A stretch of DNA of 64,000 nucleotides from Fasciolopsis buskii. Taxonomy: Eukaryota; Platyhelminthes; Trematoda; Plagiorchiida; Fasciolidae. This document shows, one piece after another, positions 37,682-50,974 of this stretch. Location of the stretch: positions 108,095 through 172,094 of the forward strand of contig LUCM01005711.1 in NCBI GenBank assembly GCA_008360955.1. The letters run 5' to 3'. The translations under genes and the position numbers were made by a program. The notes beneath the pieces were generated by a model. The model worked only from the letters and a program-made list of their open reading frames with translations, was not told the DNA's origin and ran no database searches. The stretch's first letter is position 1; each line of letters begins with the position of its first letter.

Positions 37682-40122
37682 ATTCGAAAACATAAGCAAC
37701 TGGAAGCGTAAGAAAGTAGCAAACGAAAGAAAAATCCGTATTACTGTGGTGTATTCTTAGGCTGATTTTGCCATTTCATTAAAAACTTTGGCTATCAAAT
37801 AACTATTTGGACAAGTGAAAAACATGCTTGGGAAAGAAGCCCTCCAATTATTTGGTTCAGATCAACAATTCAAAAACAAAAAAAATTAAGGACAGCAACC
37901 AGTACATCGAAGGGAGACTGATTGCAAGAATATCATGTGAACACTTACTGGCCAGCAGTTGACAGTTCATGGACGGAAACTGCAGCGTTCCTGCAGCAAA
38001 CAAGTGAATCCGGTTTGCGACAAGTAATGCTAAAAAACATTAGTCTTTTTTAAGATTTGATTACAGTAATCGTCCCAGTCTCAGTTGTGTGCGAAATTAA
38101 ACGTGAGACAGATTAACAATGGTCACTAAAATGCTAACAACTTGTGAAACAATTTGGTCACCCCGCGCCATTCGAACCGAACTAGGTTTCGGCACACTAA
38201 ATGAAAACCTTCGTCTGAATGAATAAATAAATGGGATAGTAAATAAACAAGTCCTGCAGACTGCAACACCGTACAAATGAATTCCTATTGTTCTCGGTGT
38301 AAGCAAAAATCCTAGAACTTATCAAGACAGAAGGTCAAGCTTCATCAACGGTCGTTGGGTGATATAAGACTAGAACGCAGACACCGAAATGTCGATCCAG
38401 GAGGTACTAAATCAACCCTTTAACCGCATTTCATGATGTCTACGTTCTAAACTGAGAATTCGAAATGTTTCTGCTCTAACTAAAAAATAGAAAAATTATT
38501 AGATCATCTGAAGTGGTCACGGACAATCCACTTGTCGAGAACGTGCACAGTCCCTTCTCTTCGCACCCCCGTACAAAGCTTGGAATTCCTGTTGATGTTT
38601 TCACATCTGCTCGAACATAGTTATCGCTCATCGTGGGATATCTGGTCTCAGCTTCACATAATATATGGCATATCGACTAAGCGTCGAACAATTGACAAAA
38701 TTACGCCAAGGGTCCAAAAAGGATGTGCAAGAATGCAGTTTGCGTTAGGTTTGCTTGTGCGATTCTGACATGAACCCGCAATAATGAGAAAATGTCACGC
38801 ATTTAGATTGCGCCACATCGCCGAAGCACTAAAGGTCGCGAGATGAAGTATGAAAGTTTGGACAGTGCGACCATTGAGCATATTCTCTGGGAATTGGGTA
38901 ACGAAGGGAAACATTCAGAAGGAAAGGTCGTGTAAGATTCTACTGATCAAACCACTAATCTCCCAAGATCATAGCACACAAGTTCATATCCAAAAAAATT
39001 CGCTGGAAATAACCTGGGTGGGACGAAAATTTCTTACTGACCCAATTAATTCCCCCTCACTCCCAACCGATAAACATCCGGAACTAATTGAAAGGAAGGA
39101 TAAGGTTGATGAAAAACTTACCACGTCTCCAGGGGTTGTAAAAATGTTCTATCTAGCGATGAAGCACCAGTAAAATGTATCGATTGGACGATAGACACCA
39201 CGTCAGTGACGTTCGGAGCTTTTGACACTGTCATTGGGAAGATATGCAGTATTGGTCATTATATTAGTGAATTCCTAACAGTATTTTATTATAGTATTGC
39301 CTTTTTTCACAAACCTTACACCCATTATAGGAGCGAACGCTATCGCATTTGGCGCATAAATCACTCATTTTGAGGGGCTTAGGGAATTTTGGAAACCATG
39401 CACGTTCAGTTTCCAGTCATAGATCATCTACAGCAGAGATGACATTGACTGATCGGGAGATTTCTGTGCACGAATTTCACCAACTGAGTGTAGTCAAATA
39501 TTAGATGTCTGAGTTATATCAATCATCGAAATAATCAAATAGTCTTCAGCTCACCCGGTCGACTTGTGATCGGGGTAGAGCACAACTCTAACATTTTCGA
39601 GGAATATTCTTATGTTCGGAATTTATGGGGTTTCAGTGAATCTCATCTAAGGGCAGGGCGCATTTAACAGAGGTAGGTGAAATTGCACGCATATTTACTT
39701 AGAACAGAATTTTCCGACAGCAAAATACTGTTTTCTATGCATCCGTTAAGTAGCGGAACCGTTCCTATTGCACTTTTCGGCACAGGACCAAAGTTATCCA
39801 CACGCAGGCCCGGCCAATTTTTGGGCATATGCAACAAATTCAGTTGGTTAGTATCATCGCGGTTATGGACAAATATTACTCAAAGACCACAGCATTCCAA
39901 GTGTAATGATACGGAGAAATAAGATGCGATTTGAGAAGTCTCAATCGTTCGATTGATTGCTTGTTGTGGAACATGTCGATTGGCTCACCCCTTTCGTCTG
40001 TCTCAGCCAACTAGCTGTGCCCGAATAACACAGGCGGTTCTTCATGATCTTACAATCGAACTGAGGCGTTAAAACAACCGATGTAAACGATAATTACATT
40101 GAAATCATTAGTAATTTGTGGG
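37682..40122. other. No gene recognised
   Basis: The longest ORFs are at 38532-38768 and 38850-39173 (+). Neither shows a domain, and no splice signals were found that would join them convincingly. Confidence 0.45.
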
Positions 40123-40355
40123 TGAGTGAACAAAATTTCCCGAGAAACATGACCGGTTTCGCGGTTATTGCCGCTCGTTAGATGTGCGTATCAGGTACTC
40201 TCTCATTCAAACAATTCTGTGCTTGCAAACTCCGAATTGGTGCAAGGGTACAAGTGCAAGAATATTTGGACAAAAGAGTACCAAGTGAGCACACCTGACG
40301 ACCGGCGGTAACCGTCAAACCGGTTGTGTGCTTCCCAGCCAATTTTGTTCACTCA
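40123..40355. mobile_element. Palindromic (foldback) MITE, copy 2 (233 bp)
   Basis: Perfect 15-bp termini TGAGTGAACAAAATT (40123-40137) and its complement (40341-40355). Inward, the arms remain similar for about 90 bases (ACCGGTTT, GGTTA, TGCCG/CGCCG, GTACTCT), leaving a short centre. No coding capacity. This copy best defines the ends of the family. Confidence 0.85.
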
Positions 40356-40359
40356 TCTA

Positions 40360-40525
40360 GATAGTATTCAAAATTTCCGGTGACATTATCCCCTCGTTCT
40401 TTAGGTTGACTCAGCCCAACTGACAAACGAATATTAACGAACCACAGTTGCGGTTCTTCTGTGGGCTCCTCAACAAAGTGCTTCCATGTGCAGTCCTGTC
40501 GCCACAAATTGAAGGCTCGATAACT
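40360..40525 (-). repeat. Unnamed repeat with conserved frame, copy 2
   Basis: The minus strand reads NLWRQDCTWKHFVEEPTEEP, QLWFVNIRLSVGLSQ and PKERG within an open frame (40349-40699). Copy 1 at 26700-26832 keeps most of these residues although the DNA has diverged, which suggests an ancestral protein. I do not recognise it; it could be a retroelement or a host-derived repeat. Confidence 0.5.
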
Positions 40526-42040
40526 CATTGGCCCTGTGATCCAGGTGTTACCTCTGTTGCTCCCAGCCGGAACTTTGATTTGACAGTTAGAGGAACCAAT
40601 ACCCCTGTGGCTAACCGCCTGATACACTGTGTGGTCATTTTGAATTGTGCCTATCTGTGGTCTAATTCTTGTTTCAAACTTGATCGACTCTGGGATCATC
40701 TTTGCTCAGGATTTTCAAGACCGATTTCTAATGGGTATTATGATGCGAGCGGGCTGGAATTCTGGGATATCCTAGGATTTTCGTGCCTGTAACTGAATTC
40801 GTGACTTTTTGTTAGTAACAACCAGGTTGCAGTTTGATTTGCACCATTGTCAAACAGGTTGTTCAACAATGGATGAGACAAAGTGGAAGAGTTTATCACG
40901 TGATTCGAGACAAACCAACCGGTATTTTCGAATGATGATGGTCTATGTCAAACGCCCGCAAATAGGTTTGCTGACTGACAAACGGTTAGTGGAGTTTCCT
41001 TAATTGTGAATGAAAACTTTCGGCTGTAGTCCGATCTTCCAAGGAAACGGTAACGTGAGACAATTCTTCCCAAACTGATAAGAGAAAAGCCAAGTATCGT
41101 TAAATCTTCACGCAATAATCATAGGAAAAAACCGGTATGTTTTCGGGTTTGTATGAATTAAATTGACTATCCATTCTTACTCCCGATTATCTTATACATA
41201 TATATAGAATAAAATGTCCGCAAAGTTCTAATGGTTACGATGCAGAACCCTGGCCTGGTTTCCCTCAAATGTGGCCAGCAAACATGTGGAATTTTTGAGG
41301 TTATAAGTATTGCTTCATCTCACTTTTGCGGTTCCTTACTCGGGTTGTGCAATGTGACTCTTAAAGGCCAAGCATGGTCAACTCGATTGCCTGTTTAGTA
41401 AATCCGCTTCCCGCCAGCCTATTTCGGTTCTTCCTTGCTCGTGCATCAATCACCTTTATTGCCAAAAGATGTGTTGCACAACGAATAAGGCATTGGGATC
41501 AGTACGGTTGTCTGAATGGTAGTGCCATGTCAAAGTGCTATAGGGATCAACAAAACCGGCTACCTCACGAGCTCGTAATATTAAGCGTACGGAGATGAGC
41601 TGATTCCTTTTATCATCGTGAACAGTTCGCACGACGGACAGGCTCATTGTCGTTTTGGAGTAGAACGAGACAATGCCTTTATCCATATATCACCGTTAAT
41701 TAACTTTTTTGATGTCACAGGTTGATTGCCTCAGACAAGACCTCGTACCATCCGGAACGGGTGGCCTCTTGGTGACTGGTGATCGATTAGCGATTAGTGA
41801 CGCTGGCAGAGTAGTTTGAAAAACCGGCCCGTTGCGTGAGACTCATTGAAGATTTGAATTCTTACCATGATTTTCGTCAGAAAGCTTTGCTTTTGACTTT
41901 CATTCACTGGGATTTGCGAGTAGAAGCGGAGATCGAACGGCTCGACCAATCCTGGAGCTGGAAGCATGAAAACTACATTAGATCTCAGTAGTAACGGATT
42001 TATCGTGTTTTTCAAATAATTCATCAATTCACCAAAAAAA

Positions 42041-42155
42041 TGGGCACCGTCTAATGACTGAGACATTCGACTCGCAATCACTCATCCAGGGTTCGAATCC
42101 CAGATAGGACTTGATGGAGATGCACAAGGATGAAACCGCCATACAGCTAGTGCAG
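42041..42155 (+). repeat. tRNA-derived SINE, family 3, copy 2
   Basis: A B box GGGTTCGAATCCC (42089-42101), an upstream A-box-like CTAATGACTGAGACATTCGA, and a tail with GATGGAGATGCACAAGGATGA and CCATACAG as in the other two copies. Confidence 0.6.
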
Positions 42156-44530
42156 CCGTGATCTCTTAACGGCTAATGCGGTATTGGAACGGCACGGTGA
42201 ATCAAATGAAAAAGCACGTACTAGACCATGTACATCCGGGACTCGCCAATTTCGGGTGCTAAATAGGGGGAAGAGGGCAGGATAAAAAATTTCACAGCTC
42301 TGCCGGACCAACAAGAAGACCAATTCAAAATTTATATTCTTCGCTTTTCTATGCCAATTGTCGAGATACCGATTGAATGACCAGACCGACAAATCCACAC
42401 GCCGAATATCGAGGCCCAGTTCAATGGAGATGAAAATAATTAGCGACTGGTTCCAAACAAAATTATCTCAGTGCACTTTTTCGCACAAATTCTGTCCGAA
42501 GGGACCTCCCGCATTGATGTCGTGTTCTGTCTGTACCACTGTGCTTACAATTGTTCAACCCATTACAACGAAGATAGCCTGTAACTTAGACCCTAAATGT
42601 ACTGTGTAAGCGGACCGGGGAATTCAGCATCAAACACGAACCACAGAAAGACGACTGCTGCGAGGCCGGTGATTTCCCGTCGCTTAACAATCTTCACTAA
42701 GTTTCGAAAAACGTGAAATTTGGTTCTGTTTTTGCAAAGGCAGAGATCGCAGCATGAGCCAGTCCTATTTGTCTTTGCGAAAACGTGCGGAAAACTTGTT
42801 GTTGTATATCTGCGCCAAACTGCCCGTGGTAGGGCAGCCTTGAATTTGAGATATGCCGAAACTGGTTGCGTTGGCAACTGAAATCAGTTTATGTGGGTGG
42901 ATGATAAAACAGAAGGGACAATGCATCATTTGAGATTGACGAAAAAGTTGTCTCTAACATTTGTGCATGGATATTTTCACATATTTATTCACATTTAGTT
43001 GAAAAAATGTGTCGACGATCAAAATCAAATCCACGACCAAAGTTTCGGACTGAACTTGATCCAGCTGGACCAGCATTATCAACCGTATTTTCAATGATTT
43101 CGTGAAACTGTAGTCATAATGCCCATATGGTTAGCTGGTATTTTGTAAATAGTTGACTATTTTCGGAAAATCAACGAATGATCACGTGAAACTATATACA
43201 GACAGGGTACATCAGCATAAATAGGAACGGTTTGATGTTAAATTTGCACATATTTCAGCATTTTAACAAACAGCACACCACATGGTTGTCAAACACAGAC
43301 AGACTTGGTGCTGAAACACCACTGGAAAACTCTTTCGCCACTCTCGTAATCACCGGAACGTTGGAATGTGAATGGAGTCCTTCTTTCCCCAGCATGTATA
43401 CCGAGTTCATTGCATTTAAGATTTTCGCAGCTCGTGAAATCGTTTCAGTATAGTTCATTTGCGGTCATTCGTGTTCGCGAATGTGAACACGAATCCGGTA
43501 GTTTTGTTCATTGTGTTTGAATTTCGGGCTTAGGTAGACAATTTTATATACTCCTGGTGAACTAATGAACTTCGTTCCTTCCCTCTTCTTAATAGACTCA
43601 CGTGTAAGGCATTTGTAAAGTTGGAATACATTTATTTCAAATGTAAACGGCTTTATGGTCGATAGGTGAGATTAGCAAATATTCCGATTTTTACGACGAT
43701 TCGTTTCTGAATCGAATTTCGAAGTGACTTCGTCTTTGTAGAAAACTAATGAGAGTGACGTGGGGAAGTTTGTGAACTGCGGTCGCTGGTTGCAATTGGT
43801 AAGCGCACGGCATACAAGTGCTCTCCAGTAGGTACGGCTGTGTGGATAGATCTCGTTTTTGTAAAGTAGGTCATTTTTTGTACAAACAAGGATATTCCAA
43901 AAGCACTTCTTTAATTATTATTATCAAATAAATACGTCGAACCAGCTGAAGTGTAACAATTAGATTATGAAGCAAAATAATTATCACCCGGTCCATACCG
44001 GGTACTGGCCATGATCAGGGAAAATCACCCTGATCATACCGGTTTGTTCATCAAAGTCAAATGAAAAAACAGTTTGCAACGCACCCATGAATGCTGATGG
44101 TAATAGTAACAGCAACGATTAAGAATGTCTTCTGTCAAAGGTGGTCCCATTACATCTGAAAAGCGATCTTACTATACATACTAAAGTACCACAAAATAAA
44201 ACTTGTATTGAATGCATCATTTTTCAAGTTTTTCATTTATTTTTTATGAGCGCTGGTATTCCTTGGACAGTACAGAATGCCACGGATCCTAACAGTCGTT
44301 TCACGTGTTAACGTGATCCCAATCTCTGCCCGATCCAATAGGGCGATAAAGTTACGCGAGCTCATCTGCCGTTACACGAAACCGCACCGATAATCCCGCA
44401 CGTGTTTCCCACTCTTTGTTCACCCGTTGGGCAATCTGACGTGACCACGTCTGTGGCCTACTGATGATGAACGTAGATCACATGTGCTGGTTTCAATTGT
44501 GCAAGTTGTTTCATTTACTGTGCCACCAAG

Positions 44531-44533
<3 letters not shown>
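42156..44533. other. No gene recognised
   Basis: Only short ORFs without domains. No shared repeats seen. Confidence 0.45.

Positions 44534-44562
<29 letters not shown>
44534..44562. repeat. (GT)n microsatellite
   Basis: About 14 GT units; it produces HTHTHT frames on the minus strand, which are artefacts. Confidence 0.95.
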
Positions 44563-44563
<1 letters not shown>

Positions 44564-45294
44564 CTGTACGTGTATGAGTGTGATGATCGTGCGAGCAAGC
44601 AAACACACCAACTACGTCTGCGATGGTGTTGGCCTTTGATAATGGTGGTTTGGTGACTGGGGCTACGTTCTGGCGCAATCAATTCCAGGCTGGATGAGCG
44701 GTCACCCGCATTCTTCACAAACAATTACGCATCACCGAAACCCTTCCACTTTGGCCTGAAATCACCACCCCCTACGACTCAGCTGTACCACAGCGATCAC
44801 AGTTCACCGCTATTCATACCCGGACGTCGATGAGCTAAATAAAGGATTGGCACGGAAATAGCACACCATACCGTTGTTATTTTGGTGGTGAGCGGCTGAC
44901 TTGGTCTACCGAATTCCACGTGTCCTGGTGAGAATCTACACATTTGTACACGCACATGTGAAGTTTGTATCCACACTCATTGTCACGTGATTTTGCCGGC
45001 GAACTAGGGAACCGGCTTCAGTTCCAACTGGTGGGGGGACCCCGGGGACTGAGTGTGAGCGAAAACCAGTGTACGAGGGTGAGTGGGTTGAGGTTGTCGA
45101 AGTGATCATGGGAAAACTTCAGTCGTGGACCAATCAGGAGAACACAGGTGTCGAACACGTCGCAATCCGATTCAGTAACCCCCACTTTGGTTGTCCGGCC
45201 TACATCTCGGATCTCCAGCTGGGGGTTTTATGCGACCATCATGAGCCATAGTGCACACTGTTGTGAACATGGACGTCTGGCCAAAATCTGCATT

Positions 45295-45317
45295 ACACAC
45301 ACACACACACACACACA
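45295..45317. repeat. (AC)n microsatellite
   Basis: About 11 AC units. Confidence 0.93.
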
Positions 45318-45902
45318 ACGTTCTTTCGCGTGTGCAGAAAAGAAAAAGAGCCAAGCGGTAAACCTTATCCATTTGGCTCAAGCCATTGCTGCATCCTGCA
45401 CAAATCAAACTGTGATCGAGTTAACTAACTGATTGGAAGTGCAACTAATCCATTCGCCAACAGTCTTCGATGTACAGAATGAAACCATCTGGTTTTGAAA
45501 AGTCTGAATTGCAAATCTCGGACTTGCTCCAGGTGAAAACAGTAAGTGATTAATTAAACCAAATGTATGAATATGAACGGTTATTTTTACTAATGTCAAC
45601 ATGATAATTTAGCTATTAATTGTATGCCTGAGGCTATTGCGCATTTATTGTATATGTCTGTCTCGGGTCTCGCGAAACCATGAATCTACCAACAGATTGG
45701 CGTATCTTCTAGACAAGCTTTGTCCTACAAATAAAACAAAAGCTGATCGTTACTGGGATTAAGTTGTTACCTGCTATAACTAACGATTAATTATTACAAC
45801 CCCGGCTTTCCTTAAGTCATCTGGTTTTCTTAAAAACAAGATGTTTATTTTAATTGTGACTGATATGATATAAATAACACAGCATTATTGGTAGATGTAA
45901 TG
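45318..45902. other. No gene recognised
   Basis: AT-rich, with short domain-less ORFs. Confidence 0.45.
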
Positions 45903-45942
45903 TACCAACGTTTCGACGACTGTGGATAGTCTTTTTCAAGGC
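45903..45942 (-). ncRNA. Penelope-tail-like motif (hairpin plus GAAACG)
   Basis: On the minus strand: CTTGAAAAAGA, then a perfect 5-bp hairpin GACTATCCACAGTC, then GTCGAAACGTTGGTAC. Modules of the form CTTGA(R)AARA-hairpin-CGAAACGT occur near the ends of Penelope-like elements and resemble half a hammerhead core. No RT or endonuclease is seen next to it. Confidence 0.3.
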
Positions 45943-47374
45943 AAGTTTTGCAATCAAACAATGCTGTTGTTAACATTATATCATTCACAATTAAGACCAA
46001 TACATGGGGCATCGATTTTTCAATGCATTCATTAAGTCATTTGGTCAAGATTTTTATTTTATCAAAGAGCGATTACCACGGGATTAGATTCCAATTGTCA
46101 GTAGGGAACGGGTTTTTCTGATGTCCAGGCTTAGGTCTGAAGATTGCTTTTTTCATCTGTTTTAAGTAACCTTGTTTAATAAGGGTAAAAATGAAACGAA
46201 GTTTGCCTTACTAACCGGTTAGCTATGATCACTTATCCATAGCTCGTATCACGTCTTGTTCTAGTTGTTCTCGAATGTTTGCTTTCAGTCGGCCATATTT
46301 TATCATCCTGAAAACCCATGTCTTTCGTGACTTATTTATGACTGGCTTAGTATTATCTCTATTATTTATATACCGTGTTCGGAAAGCTCCATTCACTTCA
46401 AGTTGCCGTTAGTGATGGTCCCCTGAACAGCGTTTTGAACTCCTGTTTCCATTTGTATCTCTCGATATGATTCAGATGAGAACCGAGAAACTTTTTTGTG
46501 ATTTTGAATTACTGGCCGTACGAAGATACAGCCGACAACTAGCTTCCTTTGACCACTGTCACTTGATGAGTTCTACTTGTTCCAGTTGTTGGAATTCCTA
46601 TCAGAAACAATTTTAAACTAAGTCAGGAAAATTCATTCAGTAATGCTATTTCGGAGACTGCATTTTGTGCAAAAACATGAACGAAATTTGTTCACGAGAA
46701 AATTTTCCTGACCCGGACTTTACCTAGGCAATCTCGAGATCGTGCACACGTTCTCACCGCGTCCCCAACGCGGAATTGTCGAACTGGTGCCCTGATAACA
46801 ACGAAGGGAAATTCGGTATAAGATCGTTTGAATGACCGTGACAGACTTGATGTTGGAAGAAAGTACAATGTGGTCCACACCTCGAATTTCACATGACTGG
46901 TACTCTATGGTGGTGATCATGAGACATACTCAAGGCTGCGTCATTCGATTCTTATGTACCGGTGGGAAAGGCCGCCTGAATTCGACGAACTGGAATTTAT
47001 TATTGTCTAAATGGTGACATCAGTGCTGGGTTAAATGATGCAATGGGATTTTTACTAAGAAGACTATTCAAATGCATTCCAAGGACTGATTACGAAAACT
47101 TCTCGAGTTGCCAAATTTGTCGTTGGTGTAAGCTACGCAAAATCCCGTAATGTATGTGGTTGTCATTTGGCTGTGACTTGGCTACGTATTGTTTATTCAT
47201 GGTCCATGTCCATGGGTCGAGTGCACATGGAAACCCAATCGGGTTGGTGGATCGAAAATCTCAATTGGATGCCATACTCCAATAATAAGACCAGTTCCAA
47301 CGTAGATGTACTCATGAATTAACAATTGATTCGTCATGCATTGTCAGCATCCAACTTGTCATTGAAAATCCCCA
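45943..47374. other. No gene recognised
   Basis: Short ORFs only. Confidence 0.45.
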
Positions 47375-47512
47375 AAGGTAATGTACGGCTGTTTCATTCT
47401 TGTCAGGAATCATCAGCAGTGCATATCCACCGCGCCGGAACTGGTACGCGAACCCGGAGCGAACGACTGTAAGTCGTAGACCCTAGACATTACGCCACTC
47501 TACATGGTTCTC
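47375..47512 (-). repeat. tRNA-derived SINE, family 3, copy 3
   Basis: Minus strand: GTAATGTCTAGGGTC, ACGACTTACAGTCG (an anticodon-arm-like stretch), B box GGGTTCGCGTACC, then GTGGATATGCACTGCTGATG and CTGACAAGAATGAAAC, the same tail as at 3.2 kb. Confidence 0.65.
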
Positions 47513-48784
47513 AACCGTCCATTTGAACATCCTCACTAAATGGTGTGGCGCTTTTATCAGTCACAGGATTTTGCACCAGATAAGCGACTCCCTCTGGAGG
47601 ACCAAATTTTCTGTAGGAAGAGAAGGTATTGAAGACACGTACAGCTTTGCAATTTCACAGTTCAGGAAATTTAATGTGCGTTTCCAAGAAATTACACAAA
47701 TGCTGTCAACATCCGACTTGGTTCAGTTTGTGAACAGTACGTTCCGAAGCTACCGTTGACAACTGGAAGCACAACGGACATAGTAGGGTCATTTCCTACG
47801 AATTGTTCGTTCTCTGTGACGGATCCTATTATTTTTTGGGACTGTTCGGTTGCGAAACGTCAGTTTTTACCCAGACTTTGTCTACTCATTTCGAAAAGGT
47901 TCTCAAAACTTTGGGATACAAATAAGGCTCCTGCATCCAGTTAAAAGCCACGAGTTGAATCGATGGATTTTTGTCACAGAGTATCAAACGAAACTTCGTA
48001 ATACAAATCTCTTTCCAAGGAATATCGACTTAGTGCGGATTCTGTATAATCAATAGGCTTTGCTTGGTCTATAGTTAGTCGTAGATTATTAAATGAAAAA
48101 TAATGTTTAACCCATGCAAACCCAGTCTGCTCCGTACAAGAAGTGATTTTTTTCGATTGGAATAGAGTCTCATTTTAATTTGAACATTACCCGTGATCAA
48201 GACCCATCGGAATTTATCAAATTCTCATTTTCCATCGTTACCATGATTAGGTTTTTCTAGGTGTTTACTAACCAGATCAGTGTTCGGGTTAATACTTGTC
48301 CATGCGTACCCATTACTGATTGCGCATGTCTCGACCATGGTTGTTCAATCTTTCCATAAATGCGAATCGGAATTACCACTTAACATTTGGATGTCATCGA
48401 TTTCGAAACGAATATCAATCAGCAATAAAAATCAAATAACTAATGTCTTTAGACTGGGATTCTGTCTCATCCCTTCACTTTCCGTCACTATCAGTTCCGA
48501 TGCATTGTACTATACACTTCATCATGTCTCTAGAACTGTAGAATTTTTTTAAAGAACAGCCATCAGTTACCCACACGGGCCTCATTATCGAAAATCAGGA
48601 AAAAATCCCCTACAGAGAGGGCTGTTCGATACGATTCGAACACTAACAGTATGAGGCTCGAAACGAAATCAGTGTTTGGTGAAATAGAGCCCAGTTCGGA
48701 TACCGTTTGGAATCTATAGTGTCATAAACAATTGACTTCTTATTGAACAAATAAAAAGCGGTTCACAGGCGGAACTACTCTGGC
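47513..48784. other. No gene recognised
   Basis: Short ORFs (47523-47759, 47756-47944, 48280-48552, +) with no domains. Confidence 0.45.
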
Positions 48785-48945
48785 ACAAATGGCCGACAGT
48801 AGTTAAGCGGATAAGGTCATGGTGTTTGGACTTGAACGTCGCGGGTTCGCATCCTCGCATCGCCAGCCAGCTTCCCCACTTGGTAGTCCTCTGTTGCGGA
48901 TAGCACCCTTTCTGAAAAAAAAAACATTATTTCATTGATAAAGAG
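48785..48945 (+). repeat. tRNA-derived SINE, family 1, copy 2
   Basis: A-box-like GGCCGACAGTAGTTAAGCGG, B box GGGTTCGCATCC (48843-48854), and a tail CCACTTGGTAGTCCTCTGTTG, CCCTTTCTGAAAA and TTTCATTGATAAA shared with 53.0-53.16 kb. Confidence 0.75.
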
Positions 48946-49489
48946 AGTAAAAAGAAACAAATACACCTGGCATAAATTAGCAGCCGACTGTTAAATGCAA
49001 ATGAACTTGGGATCACGATTTAGGATTTAGAGTTTGGCAATGTATTTCCGCTGTCCCGTCTTATTTGGTAGGATTAACAAATGTAGTTAATCTCTAGTGG
49101 AGTTTCGTGAATAGTTTGTAGGTCAACGACTGCCATCCCAAGTGAACATGGCTACAGAGGTGCGATGTTGTAAATGTTCTACTGCAGCGATATCCACCAA
49201 CGTCCAACCGTGTTTACAAGACTAACGTTATTATGTCAAATCGCCCTTCCTCATCATATCAAATCGCTCGTAGATTCGATTGGTACTGCCTTGCACGTGA
49301 ACGCATACACAATGGTATTTTGCATATTTTGCACAGATCTGAATACAAATTGTGTCCAATCAGAATCATGAAAAAGGACGAAGTCAGTAGGCTAAAAAGA
49401 GTAAGGAAGCAATGTGTAGCGTTCACCACAAATATGCTAGTTCTTCTATTCCCCATCTCCACATCACCGACCGTTTATCGGAATCTGTG
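48946..49489. other. No gene recognised
   Basis: Short overlapping ORFs on both strands near 49.2-49.5 kb without domains. Confidence 0.45.
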
Positions 49490-50045
49490 AGCCCTCTGAG
49501 GGCTTGGTACTGTCAAATTGCCCAAACCGAAGCAGAAGATTGACTTAAGGGACCCTTCCCCGAGCCGTTGACCAAATGGTCTAATCCACAAAGCAGCAGG
49601 AGGATCTGAGGGTCACGTAACCCACTGGGGACCTGTGGACTAGCTGTTCAGTTCATGCGACCTTCGGATGGTGCTAGATATCCTGGGTATTCAGTATACT
49701 CCTTCACCACGGACCCCAGTGAGCAAACAGTCGTGAGCTTCGCACGCCACCTGCGGTTGATTTGGAATCAAGGTTTAGCCAACTCCCCTAGAATGATTAT
49801 CAATGATCATTCAACGCAGTTCAAGGCACCGGGCGTTCACCTTCGTCCTGGCACTTTGGTAGGAACACCGCCACGAGAAGTTGATACATAGGACTTCCTT
49901 AGCAGATGCTATCTGAGACGCCGGTCACTAGGGCGAATTTCGACAGAAGTTCAGAATGAGCAGCCTATTCGAAGCCAAAGACACCCACTCTCGATTATGC
50001 TAAGGCATTTGGAGATCATTTCATGCGAATGCATTTTACATCCTG
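49490..50045 (-). repeat. Unnamed dispersed repeat, copy D
   Basis: Reverse complement of 1150-1740 over nearly its whole length: GCCCAAACCGAAG, GACTTAAGGGACCC, GAGGGTCACGTAACCCAC, CCAACTCCCCTAGA, TTCGTCCTGGCAC and GCTAAGGCATTTGGAG all align in order. Neither copy has an intact frame. Confidence 0.72.
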
Positions 50046-50951
50046 CGAAAGGTTTCCGAAGATCAACTCTGATTTTCACAATTTACGTACTTATAATCGC
50101 ACGAAAGCCGAGAAGAGGACCACTCTAAAACACCCTATCAAGCTTCAATCAAGTAACTTGCACGGAAAGCTAAACAAACTAAAATTGTGAAACTTAGCCA
50201 CAACGGAATATTTGGCTCCTTAGCAAAATGTCCGACTAAATCATGCTGAGATCACGTACCGTGACCGCTGGGCTTCGAGAGGTCGAAGCTTTTTCTCGCC
50301 AGGTGTTTTTGAGGAGCTAGCTCAGAAACATCTTTCCAAGTATTTATAAACCTTCCAGCAAAGAGCGCACGCTATGAAAAAAGAGGAATGATACTGGCAA
50401 GCTCAGTTATTCGTTGGTTTCACAGCTTGTCACATGGATAGTTAGCCTTAAAAGTGCTTGTAGTTTTGGTCGTTCCGGTTTTCATGCCTCAGTTACATTC
50501 TGGTAAAGCAGACAAAGCTTTAAATTGGGACAACAATGGCACTGCGGATCGATTTGCCAGACAAATAAGCGTCTAATTCGGCGCGTTTGCCTAGGTATGT
50601 TAAGTAAACAACTTGACTGGTCACTCGAAAATCAGTCAACAACTTAGTGTCAATCGCTTATCACATGCCTAGAGCTACCAAAGAATGATAGAAACAGATC
50701 ACTAAGCAGACAAAATTCTTACACTCTAGGGACATTATGTGGCGATTAATTAGCGAATCACTTGCAGACTGTAGTTTAAAGTCGCACGATCTGCTTGGCT
50801 ACGAACCGGGTGAACTGGCAATGCGCACACCGCGCGAAAATACCTTTGCGCGCTTCGAGTTGTGAGATTTGAGCGAAATGCTGCCTCGTGTCCAGAAGAG
50901 TCATTTGGCCACTAGGCGCAAATCCTAGTAGATAAAGTTTACATACACATG
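50046..50951. other. No gene recognised
   Basis: No domains or shared repeats seen. Confidence 0.45.
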
Positions 50952-50974
50952 CACACACACACACACACACACAC
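50952..50974. repeat. (CA)n microsatellite
   Basis: About 11 CA units. Confidence 0.95.

Noticed and set aside
44420..44724. Histidine-threonine repeat frames
   Set aside because: Artefact of the (GT)n microsatellite on the minus strand.
44820..44900. Possible LTR end (AATAAAGG followed by TTGGTGGTGA)
   Set aside because: It looks like a Gypsy LTR end next to a primer-binding site, but no second LTR, clear binding site or gag-pol was found.
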